Assembly: GCA_018398765.1 (NCBI GenBank)
Contig: JAHBMJ010002992.1
Location: forward strand, 39,119 to 93,976
Length of the DNA stretch: 54,858 nucleotides
From: Chromera velia
Taxonomy: Eukaryota > Sar > Chromeraceae
Direction: 5' to 3'
The translations under genes and the position numbers were made by a program. Shown here piece by piece: positions 44,706 to 54,858 of the stretch. Under the pieces are notes generated by a model. That model was given only the letters and a program-made list of their open reading frames with translations, did no database searches and was not told where the DNA came from. Each line of letters starts with the position of its first letter. Positions within the stretch are counted from its first letter, which is position 1.

Positions 44706-47187
44706 GTAAACCCAGGTCCATTTCAAACAGCAATTCGTCACGACCTTGTCCTCTTTCCTCTTTCTCTTCTCTTATTCTTGAATGAAGCTAAAGTCTGAAA
44801 ACGTTCCGCTGCTTTGCGTCTCCCCCTCAGTCAAACACACCGGAGACCGCTTGCATTTCTTCCTGTCCCCCTTCTTCATCCCTGCTCAATCTGCATTCCT
44901 CCCTTTCAAATTGCTTTTTCTTTCTTTTCTTGAGTACACCGCCTGCGAGAGCCCGTTTATCTCGAACAGGCAAAACAACAACAAGCCGGAACGTCTCACC
45001 TCCAGTTGACGTAAAGTGACCAAAGCAAAAGAAAGAAGGACGACTCGCAAAGATCGCACCTTCTTTTCAAACAAACACAAAAATCGCAGACAGAGAGAGT
45101 GCAGATCGCGCGCGAGAGAGGAAGGAAGGAAAGAAGGGGAGCAAAAGAAAGCGCAAGAAAGAAAGAACAAGCAGTCCTTTCAACTCACTCCGTCCTCTCG
45201 TTCATCTTCCTCAAATCATCTGCAAAGTGCAGAATCCGTGTAACAAACCTCCTAACAAACGTATACAGAACCAAAAAAATCAGCCAGCCGCCCCGTCCGG
45301 CTCTCTGCACCTGTCGATCCTTGGTTAACCCCCCCAAGGCACAACGGCAGGACCCAAACAAAACGACGTACATCTACGGAAAGAAGAAAACAACAACAAC
45401 AACACGAAACTTGCCCAAAGACGGAAAAACCATTCTTGTGTGTGCGATAGACAAACACACATACATATACAAACAGAAACACGGTCTGAAGAGAAGAATG
45501 ACGACTAGTGGAGAAGACCATTGAAACAGAAAGACAAACAGGCGGGTGAAGAGAACCAGACCACCTGCTTTCTTTCGTCTCCCGCCTTGAACCTGTCCCA
45601 CCCATTCATCCACCCATCCATCAATTCACCCTCCCTCGTTCATCATACTCGACTTCGGCCAATCTAGAAGAAGACTGAGTGAGTGGTGCCAGCACGCCCT
45701 ACGGTGGAGGTGGCAGAGAGAGAGGAGAGAAAGGAAGAAAGGTCAACCGGGAAAAGGCCTTGAGATAGAGAAAGGTCAGGGGACGAGACAGAAGTCCCGA
45801 ACTATGCTCATGGACCTAAAATAAGCAATGGCAGAAAAAAAACAGAAAAACAGCAAATTCCGACCGCCAGTCTCTCAAGCCGCCCCTTCAACGAACAAAG
45901 AAATCAATGCCGAGTGAGTGTAAGGGGGGAGTAGGGGAACTAAGTAGGGAGGGACTCAAGAACCCCAACTCACCCGGCAGGCAAAGGCAGACAGACAGGG
46001 CAGAGTATCTCTCTCTCACGCGCGCGCCATGTGGGAAAAAGGCTGAAGTCAATTTTCGCCCTCGGAGGTCAAATTCAGTGTGTATTGGTACAAACCCTTT
46101 GCACGCATGCATGACAGAACGAACACATTCATTAATTTTCCCCTGACTGTCTGTCCACTTCCCTCCTCCAACCAGGCACTCAGGCAGGCAGACAGATCTA
46201 CACAAAGAATCAGTCAATGAACGACACCCATCTACGCATCTACTGAGTTACTGAATGCCTCCCAAGACTGTCCTCAACGAATTCTTGCGATGACGTACAA
46301 ACAGATGCAAACAAGTCTGATAAGGCAATAGACGATCTTCGACAACTCTGCAGAAAACGGCGGGCCATTTTCATTTTTCCTTGGGTCCTCCACCACACAC
46401 AAGCCTCTCTTTCTCTCTCTTTCTCTTTACAGTGACCCCAGCTCGAATCGCCTAATGGCACAGACAAGGCACACGGTCTCTCCGGCCCTCCTTGTTGCCT
46501 GCTGTTTGACGGACTCATTTCTCCCTCGAACTCTGTGTGCCAATTTCTTTCTTTGGCTGAGAGCCTGCATGTGTGTTCCATAATTCACTGACCCAAAAAC
46601 GTTCGCAACATTGGCCTGCCTTAATTGCTTTCGATGTTTGCCAGCTTCTGTTTCCTACGGGAGTGATTGTTTTTCACTCGATCATGACGCCTCCTTCTTT
46701 GTCTCCTCCTTTTTTACGCCTATCTCCCGACTCAGTTTCTTCTTGCTCACTGTATCCCCCCAACCAACCCCAATCCACCCACACGACCCACCCTGCTCTC
46801 ACCATTCGGGAGAAGCAAGGAAGCGGCGGAGTGAAGAGAAAAGGAGAGGAGACACGATTCATTCATTGACGCGGTCAGTCAACACGTCATGAAAGCGATA
46901 GAAAAAACAAAAACGCACAGCCTCCCTAAGACTCACCGAAATCCTTTTTGCGTGTTTCTTTCTTCTGGTCTGAAGCATCCTCTTCTTAGTCATACATGCG
47001 CTGTCTGGATCCTCATTGACTTTCTTATTTCTGTTCTGTTTGAGACAAAGAAAAAGCCTTGCGCAAACGTCCTTCCTCCCACCCATCCTAATATTAATAT
47101 ATGTCTTGTCTCTTTCTTTTCGGTTCTTCACCCTCCCTGACTCGACCTCTGCGCTGCAATTAGAAAATATCAGGTGAGAAATGTGAA
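44706..47187. other. Convergent intergenic region, no gene seen
   Basis: It lies between the tentative plus-strand gene and the 3' end of the minus-strand ATPase. Ordinary to purine-rich composition with scattered AAGA and AACA repeats and no exon pair that I can support on either strand. Open frames here are short and lack family similarity. Confidence 0.45.
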
Positions 47188-47960
47188 TCAGTCCCAAGCG
47201 AGGGGCTCGACGTACAGGTAGATCCTCTTCATGGCCTGCGTGAGGAGTCCATACCCAAGCAGAATGGCAATCAGCCAGGGAATGTAACCTGCAGGGGGCA
47301 CCTCAAACTTCAGCCAGGCGGCTGCTGGAGGGATATACACCAGGGAGACCCCCACCACACACACCAAGACGGTGCTTCCCAAGAGGGCCAGGGAGGGGGA
47401 TGACTGGATGAACGGAATCTTCTTTGTTCGGATGAAGTGCACAATTAGAGTCTGAGAGATGAGCCCCTCGAGGAACCACCCCGCTTGGAAGACCTCCTGC
47501 CTCTCCACAACGTTGGCTTTGATCACGAACCACAAAACAGCGAAGGTCGCGACGTCGAAGAGCGAAGAGAGAGGCCCGAAAAAAACCATGAATTTCGACA
47601 GTGACCCAGCTTCCCATCTGCATTCAAAAACAAATGCACTCTCACACGCTTTCTTCTTTCCTTCCTCTCCCCTGCACTCTCTCTGTCCGATGAACATGAA
47701 TACCCAGAAAATCTGTTTCCTGCAGGTAATGTTTGACTCAAAAATAATGATTGCCATCTCCCTGTGGGTGAACAAAAAAGAGAATCCCCTTCGTTCCTTC
47801 TCTCCTAGCTCCCACTCTCTTGCATGTTGAAACAGGAGACGGAGCCGTAAAATTCAGTCATACAGAAGGAAGAGAAAAGATCAAATGCTGGAAAGAGTGT
47901 ATCGAAGAAGCGCGAATCAATCGACTGTGTGACTCCATCATCCACACGACACAAAATGTT

Positions 47961-48002
<42 letters not shown>

Positions 48003-48722
48003 GTACCTGCACGGGTTCTTGATCTGCTCCATGTCGACGGCATCCGTCGGGATTGCCAATTGAGAGATGTCGTATAGGAGATTTTGGAGGAGGAGCTGGA
48101 GGGCACGGATTGGGTAGAATCCTGAATGAAGCACACGAAACAAAATTAAGCAGACAACACAACACAACACGGAGACGTTTCATTGATGGTCGAATTCCCC
48201 AACACAAAACGACTGCATTTGCATGTGCCCTTGATATAGTGTTGCTGTAGTGTTGTGCACATTTTCTTCGAGGGCAATCACAGGGCATAGATCTGCAACT
48301 CGTCAAGCTTTCTCCACAACCTCGTATTAGAATTGCTTCACCTCCATAGGAACAATTTGTGCAGAACCAGACGCCCTGCCCCACAAGAGCACCGTGACAC
48401 TCATGCGCTGTAAAAAAGAGAGGAAAAGCAGCACAGACGAAGAGACCTGTGAAAAGAAAGAGGACAGAGTGAAAAAGATCCAAACGCACCAACACACCTG
48501 CAGGCATCCACACGACCGCAATGAGGACAGAGAAGACGTTGCCGAAGTTGGAAGACGCAGTCATCCGAAGGTACTTCTGCGTGTTGGCGCAGGTCCGTCT
48601 GCCTGCCTTGACTGCCTCGGCAATCACCCTCAGGTCTGCGGCTTGCATGACCATCCCAGCTGCGTGCTGAGCGACCTCCAACGCAGAGGAGACTGTCACT
48701 CCGACGTCAGCTGCACATATCA

Positions 48723-48773
<51 letters not shown>

Positions 48774-49101
48774 CCATGGACAGGAAGTCGCCCAGTCACC
48801 CACCTAGCAAGCTGCCAGGCCCGTCAGGCGATAAGCTCTCACCCACCCACCCACCGACCCGCAGTCATTCACTCCTCCGACACAGCGACGTCTCCCTCCA
48901 TCAATCCGGCAAGCTGTTGCATGGGACGAGACGAGACTGACAAGGTCTGGTCGAAGGAAGGAAGGAAGGAAGGAAGGAAGGAAGGAGAGAGCGAAAAAGA
49001 GAAAGAAAGAACGCTGACTGACCGTGTCCAAGGGCAGCCGCATCGTTCACGCCGTCCCCAAGGAATCCAACAACCTCTCCCTGGAAGCAGACACCCCAAC
49101 A

Positions 49102-49133
<32 letters not shown>

Positions 49134-52100
49134 CGAATTAGATTGGACAAGAGGCGGCGGATGGGATTGACAGAAAGACAAAGAAAGAAAACTCTCCACA
49201 GAAGCAAGGCGCGTGTCAGCAGGCGGGAGGGACAGCACGGCAGGGAGGAACATGAAACCCGCACAGAGCAGAGGCATAGAGAAGCGATAGACAAGCAACA
49301 CGCAAAAATACAGAGAAGGAGAGAAAGAAATCTTTAAAAAACAAGAGGGAGGGAAAGAGAAGAGAGAAAGAGAAAAAGAAAGATGGACACAGAGGCAGGA
49401 CACATCGGAAATAATCAAAAAGAAGGAAGGGAAAGATACCCAGCATGGATTGGGAAGAAGTAAAGGGCGGGAAGGAAGACGAAGAACGCATGCAGGTGAA
49501 GAAACGAGGCAGAAACGTCTGTTCAGTCAGGTACGCAACTGCTTCACATTCCTTCACATTGCGGCAAGGACACATCTAACTTGTGCGTTGAAGGGCTTCC
49601 GCATGCACATTGATATAAACTCACATACGCACATCTGTCTGAAGCGCCTTCACGACCCTCGCCTTCTGATCCGGAGAAAGTGTTTACTTTCATACAAATT
49701 CTGTATGAAAAAGAATTCTGTATGAAAGTAAACGCATGCACATTGATATAAACTCACATACGCACATCTGCCTGAAGCGCCTTCACGACCCTCGCCTTCT
49801 GATCCGGAGAAAGTGTTTACTTTCATACAAATTCTGTATGAAAAAGAATTCTGTATGAAAGCAAACGCATGCACATTGATATAAACTCACATACGTACAT
49901 CTGTCTGAAGCGCCTTCACGACCCTCGCCTTCTGATCCGGAGAAAGTCGAGCGAAGATCGTCGCCTCCCTCGCTCTCTCCAAAAGCGCTTCATCCCCCAT
50001 CTCCCCCACCTCTGCCCCTGTTAGCACAACTCTACCCTCCTCTAGATCCTCGAGGGCCTCCTCCAGAGGCCCACAGGACGCAGACAGAGGGACGGGGCGG
50101 TGGTGATCCCTCGTGGGGGCCACGGCATGTCCTCTGGTGATGGAGGCCTCGGCATGTCCCTCAGGAGGGAGGGGCGAGAAGAGGCTGAGGGAGCGAGACA
50201 CGGAGAGAGCAGCCCCCGCTGAGTCCCCTGTGAGGACCTTCACCTGGACCCCTGCGGATCTCAGCTCGAAGATGGCAGAGGCTGCGGAGGCCTTGGGCGT
50301 GTCAGAGAAGCAGAGGAGCCCCAAAAGGATCAGGTCCTGCTCAGCATCCTCCACTTTCTGCATTCATGCATGCACGGGAGGATGGAGTTTTGGACGGGAT
50401 CTTAGAAAGAAATGCAGAGAAGTGCAAGACTGACTGGTGGCATCTCTCACGAAGAATGTGCCGAGGGGCTATTGAACACCATCAAGTGACAGACAACTAA
50501 GCACCCGAGCGACTACCAATTCGATGACAAAAACAAAAGAAATTTCAAAAAGGATATTCTTTCCGCTTCGTGAGGAACTCCTCTACTCTGCTCCCCTCTG
50601 AAACCCGATCTGATTGCCTACCTGACTGACTGACGGTCTGACCACTCTCTTTCTGTGCGAATGGTGGTGATGCGTGCTTTTGTGCGCGCTTCGGGAGGGG
50701 CTTCCGGTCTCCGCCTCCCTCTCTCTCTCCTCCCACCGCCGAGCTGCCACGGCAACCACGCGCATTCCCTGGCCCTCCAGAGACATCACATGACCCCGGA
50801 CCGACGCAGCGACAGTCACGCTCTTGTGGACCACACCAGCTACCCCCTCACTCTCACTCCCCCCCGACGGCGACCCGAGGGCCCGACCGATCGTCGCCAC
50901 AGCGGAGGCGGCGTCCCCCATTCCGCCCTCATCTAGGAGCCATGGTGCATCCACGGCGACTCTCGTACAGACCGACAGAACGTCGGCTGCCGCACCCTTG
51001 CAGACGATCACCTCGTTGCCTTCATCAGACAACACCAGAGACATTCGGCGTCTCTGAAAGTCAAAAGGAAACTCCCGGACAAGCTCAACCGAACCGTCGA
51101 GTGAGTCCAGGCCCTCTCCTCGTGCCTCAGAGTGCCTCTCCAGAGACTCAAGAATCGCACTGTCAATCGGGTTGTGCTCATCCAAACCTGTTTGCAACTT
51201 GGCCATGAGCGCTGCGGATCGCAGAACAGTCAGAGAAGGCGAACCCTTTAGAATCCCACCGGCGGCATTGGGAGCAGCCGCAGCTCCGGGGTGCTGGTAC
51301 TTGTCTGTGGCTGCTGTGGTCAGGGCTGTGCCTTGTTCTTCCACGAGGACAATGCGGTTTTCTGTCAGAGTACCGGTTTTGTCTGTGCAGAGAACTGTCA
51401 TGGCGCCAATGTTCTGCACGGCCTTCGTGTGTTTCACGATGATCCCCAAACGCGCCATGGCCCTCACGCCTGCTTCCAGGCAGGTCGCAACTATCAAGGG
51501 CATCAGTTCAGGCGTCAGCCCGACACCGACGCTCACCTGTAAGGAAGCAAGAAATTAGAGAGAAATCATGAACTCAGAGCCACCCATGCCACCACTCCCA
51601 TCTTATTGTTGTGCTCCTCTGCTGCTGTGTGTGCACTTGAGCGTCAACTGGCTGTACAGGGAGGTTCTTTTTTGCGGATGGAGAGACGCAAAAAGGATGC
51701 AAAAATGCGTTCGGAAAGGTGGAGAGGCCATACATACATGGATACGTACATAGCCACACACTGGCAGATAGACATACAGGGATGTGGGCAGCCACGCAAA
51801 CCACCAGGCGGAAAGATAGGCACGCTGTTAGGCGGGCAGAAAGGCGGCAAGCAAGCTGCGCAAGAAAGACAAATAGACAGGCGGATAGGCTTGAGGCGTC
51901 AACGCAAAGAGAGGCCCCGAACAAACAGACAACAGCGAGACGCTCTCACCCACCGCGAACAAAGCAGCTCCCCCAAAAGCCTCCTTAGTGAAGCCCTCGA
52001 TACCGAGTTTGATAAAGAACACGCACACCGCAGTGACCACTGTGAAGGAAATCAGAACCAAAGCGACCATCCTCATGCTCCGATCGAAAGCCGTTCCCAC

Positions 52101-53445
52101 TCGGCCTCCGTCCGACGCGCCTCGTGCAGTTCGTCCCAGCTCCGTGCGACCCCCCGTGGAGGTTACAAGAACCACGGCACGACCAGAAACGACGTCAGTA
52201 CCCATGAACACCTGGTTATCGGGTTTCTCCTCCCCTTCTTCCGTCTCCCTTTCCGTCTCTACAGCCTCATTGGAGTTCAGCGTCTCTTTCTGAACAGGAA
52301 GAGACTCCCCCGTCAGACTTGCCTGTTGTACCAAAAGCGCTGTCGGAACGCTCAGCACTATGCCATCAGCCGGGACCACCCCGCCTGCGTGCAATTCAAC
52401 GACATCTCCTGGAACAAGATTCCGCCCCATCTCCTCCCGCCACTCTCGGTCTCTCTTCACCTTCACCACAGAGGAGACTGCCAGCGCCTGTACGAGTCTC
52501 TCTGCCTGTGCCTCGCTGCGAAGCTCTGAACTGCAAATGCAAAACAGACACCAGCACAGTGATACACACAGACGGACACAGATAAGAGGAGAGGAAGGGT
52601 GGCGCAGTCAGAAGCAATGAAGAGTCAACGATCCTTCAGAGCGGTTTCACACTGCGTCTCTGTTTCGTTAATTACTCATGCTTTCTTTCCGCCTGCCTGA
52701 TGTCCTGCCCGACTTACACGAATTGCAGTCCTGTAGAGAGAATGATCATCACAGCTGTCACTATCGCAGCAGGCAGGCCGTCTCCGTCCGAATCGTCATC
52801 ATCGTCATCTCCCCCCAGAGAGTCAACCAGCAGCGACACCACACCAATCACAGTCAACAGAAGGTTGAAGGGTGTGGCGTAACACCAAAACAGGCGAACC
52901 GCCCAATGCATTTTGTGACCCGAGTCAACCTGCACATCCAATCCAACATGCAGAGAAATTAGTCAGGCACCACACACACCTCTACCCACTCTCCCAAATC
53001 GACACACAAACACGCACACGCAGTGCTACGGAGGCATAGTCTCTTGCACAAAGGGGCAAAGAGAAACTCGTTCTCCTGTCCTACGCGCATGGCATCCAGA
53101 TTTAACCCGTCTGCACCGCCCCCCCCCAACCCCCCGCCCCGGACTGACGGTGTTCGGTCCAAAGAGCTCCCTTTGTGCAATCACTTCCTCCCTGCTCAGA
53201 CCCGGAAGTTCTTCCACTGATCCGAACTCTGCCTCCACCCAGGCCAGCACCTTCTCGGGAGGGACCCCTACGGCGGTTGTCAAAGCCCTCTTTTCGTTGT
53301 CAACTGGGACAGCCGTCTCCTGAGTACGCGAAGAGTCAAACTGGCGCAGAGACGGCGACGCATCCCCTCGATCAGCGAGGAAGGGACGCAGAGCAGATGC
53401 ATCCCCATGCATCCGCTTCACGTCTCCTGAATCGCCCACTTGCAT
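47188..53445 (-). CDS. P3B-type (MgtA-like) P-type ATPase, probable Mg2+ transporter, 9 exons
   Basis: Minus-strand exons: 53445-53149, 52929-52718, 52530-51954, 51536-50622, 50357-49899, 49080-49023, 48710-48498, 48121-48007, 47617-47188; phases agree at all eight joins, about 1091 aa. The order follows bacterial MgtA: HWAVRLFWCYATPFNLLLTV (TM1), LTGESLPVQKE (TGES ~243-246, actuator), VSVGVGLTPELMP (TM4), NIGAMTVLCTDKTGTLTE (phosphorylated Asp ~414), FSDTPK, LTGD (~709-712), GFLGDGVNDAAAL (~825-836), ADVGVTVSSALEVAQHAAG, KYLRMTASSNFGNVFSVL, LQLLLQNLLYDISQL (TM6 region), KFMVFFGPLSSLFDV, and a C-terminal membrane domain with QAGWFLEGLISQTLIVHFIRT. This pattern is specific to the P3B subfamily; Mg2+ uptake or efflux and the membrane used are inferred. 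An acidic Asp run follows TM2, and a His-rich insert (HHHHSHRKR) precedes exon 5. Intron 5 carries duplicated copies of the exon-5 end. Confidence 0.93.
47960..48000. repeat. (GA)n microsatellite abutting an ATPase donor
   Basis: About 38 bp of GA on the plus strand (TC on the coding strand), starting only a few bases after the exon-8 donor gtacgt at 48006-48001. Confidence 0.9.
48724..48774. repeat. (CA)n-(GA)n microsatellite
   Basis: CA run followed by GA run, just upstream (on the coding minus strand) of the exon-7 acceptor at 48711. Confidence 0.9.
48955..49132. repeat. (GGAA)n and (GA)n tracts on either side of ATPase exon 6
   Basis: GGAA run at about 48955-48987 and GA run at about 49103-49132 flank the 58-bp exon 49080-49023, which carries the GDGVND hinge motif. 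Confidence 0.85.
49601..49947 (-). repeat. Three tandem copies of an exon 3' end plus donor, separated by two hairpins
   Basis: An 81-bp unit recurs at 49601-49681, 49734-49814 and 49867-49947 with a period of exactly 133 bp and only a few differences. On the coding (minus) strand each unit holds the last 49 bp of ATPase exon 5 (SPDQKARVVKALQTD), its donor and 32 bp of intron. Spacers at 49682-49733 and 49815-49866 are 52-bp hairpins with 15-bp arms (GTTTACTTTCATACA and complement; one mismatch in the second copy). Only the unit at 49867-49947 is joined to the complete exon. The hairpin core is shared with 33433-33590. Confidence 0.92.
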
Positions 53446-53845
53446 CTTCAGCTCTCACTCGTAACGGTAGGTGCACGGTTACACGTCTACCCAGTCTCTT
53501 TGTCCCAAGGTGATGGATGAAATCACAGACCTTTACTGGGGGAACTGCGCAAAAACCTGTGTTTGCGTCTGATGTGCCACTGACAGGTCAAAAGAAAGGG
53601 TGGTGAAGGACAGAAACACACTGCATGTCATGACACCGGACGGCCAGGTAGAGGTAGACTCGAAGAGTCAACCCGCAGTCGCGATTTCCCATGCACATTC
53701 AGTCTCCCGCCGCGAGCCGCGTGCACTGCCGTGCAGCCTTCCCGGCCATCTCATCGCACTTTCCGGGGCCTGAAATTGCCAGGCCAAATGACCCCGAAAA
53801 GCGAAAAATTGGACGCAGTGATTGCCGTACGACTGCACTCTTCCA
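53446..53845. promoter_or_regulatory. Divergent region between the ATPase and the right-end gene
   Basis: 400 bp between the ATPase ATG (minus) and a plus-strand ATG at 53846. It includes a GC-rich patch near 53705-53760 (GCCGCGAGCCGCGTGCACTG). No TATA word was found, and the minus-strand frame extending over part of it (53668-53898) has no recognisable features. Confidence 0.3.
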
Positions 53846-54502
53846 ATGACCGATTCAGTCATCCTGAACAATCTTTTCATCGTTTTGAAAAGACTCATTC
53901 ATGACATCTGCCTTCAACCCCTTGCTGATTTATACGTGAAAGTAGGGGGGCATGCATATTTACTGGCTCAGAGGAACAGTGATGGTTACCCTGCACTAAT
54001 GTCAGGAGACGGCACCCCTTCCGTCTCGTTTCTTTGTGTGTTGCTCTTTGTCTTCTCCGGTCTTTGCAAGGGTCTTCTAGCATCCTGTCTACCTACAATT
54101 CTCTTCATCTGCCCGAGCAACTCAGAGCTCTCCTCCTCGCTCGAAATGAAGAATACAAATGGGGGAGTGCAGCGCAGAGTCCCGTCATGCTCCTTCAGGA
54201 CCGAGTGGTACGCACCGTCTACGGCGGAGACATTCAAGACCTCACACCTGCCTCTGACAAACTCTCTCGAGAACGAGGACACGGAGACGGACAACATGCT
54301 TTCGAGGGCCGACGAGTTGAATTCTGAAGGGGGTGGACGGCTGGGGAGTGAAAGTGGAGGCGGAGGGGGAGGAAATCAGATGGAAGAGCTGGCGGTAACA
54401 CCCAAGCTCATCCAAGACTATCGCTCCCGGCTCTACAAAAAACACCAGACAGAGTATGGTGGTCTGGCGTTTTTCGATTTCCTCTCGGGTTGTCTCTCCC
54501 AA
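53846..54502 (+). CDS. Partial gene at the right end: coding exon of an unknown protein
   Basis: An open plus-strand frame starts with ATG at 53846 (MTDSVILNNLFIVLKRLIHD) and runs 219 codons to a CAA|gtgcgt donor at 54503. The last 45 residues (MEELAVTPKLIQDYRSRLYK, then KHQTEYGGLAFFDFLSG) have convincing coding composition and follow an acidic, Gly-rich stretch. A hydrophobic stretch at about 54030-54110 (VSFLCVLLFVFSGLCKGLLA) is either a membrane hairpin or a T-rich intron; a second plus-strand frame (STYNSLHLPEQLRALLLARN, from about 54085) is also open there and would fit an acceptor at about 54070. Family unknown. The gene continues beyond the window. Confidence 0.4.
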
Positions 54503-54858
54503 GTGCGTCAGTAACGATCTTGATATTTTTTTTCTCGCCGTCTTTTCCCCCTTGGCTGCTGTTAGTTTGTCCTTTCTTGAATTTCTTTTTCTTTGCCCCT
54601 CTCATTGAACTTTGATGGCCGAAACTTGGTTCCACTTTTCGACCTTTGCTTTCCCTTCGCTCCTCTACCAATCAGCCTTGTTGCTTATGGGTGTCCAAAC
54701 AAAAAAAAGATCTCGAGCTGCCTGAACCTGCGTAGGCTCTCTCTGGTTCTTCGCAGCCTCTCCGGATCTGTCTCACTGCATGAAGAAAAGGCACTTCTCC
54801 TGTCGATTCCGTCTCTCTCTTTCTCTCTCTCCCCCTCCCTCCCTCCCCCCCCCCCCCC
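54503..54858. other. Intron or intergenic tail ending in poly-C
   Basis: Pyrimidine-rich sequence after the last donor, grading into TC repeats and ending in a run of C at the window edge, the same context that borders both N runs. No exon is visible. Confidence 0.6.

Noticed and set aside
53986-54297. Minus-strand frame (EFVRGRCEVLNVSAVDGAYH) with coding-like composition
   Set aside because: The plus-strand frame continues further, ends at a good donor and has the stronger coding segment just downstream; not fully excluded.
1-54858. tRNA, rRNA or other RNA genes
   Set aside because: GTTCGAATC-like words (for example near 44605) lack a cloverleaf partner; no conserved RNA signature was found by eye.

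Overview
This is a nuclear segment of a microbial eukaryote. Coding regions are broken into phase-compatible exons by GT...AG introns, mostly with acceptors ending in (c)tgcag. Introns and intergenic DNA are packed with di- and tetranucleotide repeats, and there are no bacterial operons. The gene set (GH37 trehalase, a SHIPPO-type flagellar protein, an ankyrin/six-helix TRP-like channel, an MgtA-type P3B ATPase) together with the intron style suggests an alveolate alga. A chromerid such as Chromera velia is my best guess, but it is inference. All exon boundaries were read by eye from splice consensus, reading phase and family similarity, not from transcripts.

Layout: 1-1308 is pyrimidine and TCTG microsatellite. 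1309-1444 (+) is the last exon of a gene that enters from the left. 1445-2484 is AT-rich. 2485-5979 (-) is a three-exon trehalase. A GC-rich divergent promoter (5980-6736) separates it from a large eight-exon gene (6737-13677, +) with a leucine-rich N-terminal half and an FG/Ser/Pro/Ala-rich middle. 13678-18937 has no convincing gene. 18938-23245 (-) is an eight-exon SHIPPO/PGP-repeat protein, divergent from a sixteen-exon gene (23904-37047, +) with a disordered N-terminus, about five ankyrin repeats and a TRP-like channel domain followed by two extra hydrophobic segments. 38686-41534 (+) is an unidentified polytopic membrane protein. 41535-43900 is AT-rich and carries a dispersed repeat family. 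43949-44705 (+) shows two plausible exons of an unknown gene. 47188-53445 (-) is a nine-exon P3B (MgtA-like) ATPase. 53846-54502 (+) is an exon of a gene that runs off the right end. Both runs of N and the right end abut poly-C.

The most unusual signal: in two unrelated genes (the channel at 33384-33612 and the ATPase at 49601-49947) the 3' end of an exon, its 5' splice site and the start of the intron are copied in near-perfect tandem. The copies are separated by 50-58 bp hairpins. Both loci share a core, CTTTCATACAGAATTC ... GTATGAAAG, in the same orientation relative to transcription. This looks like a small foldback element tied to duplication of exon-intron boundaries, or a systematic assembly artefact. 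Three gene pairs are divergent (trehalase/LRR-FG gene, SHIPPO/channel, ATPase/right-end gene). No metabolic pathway links the genes; the window is ordinary gene space of a repeat-rich alga.
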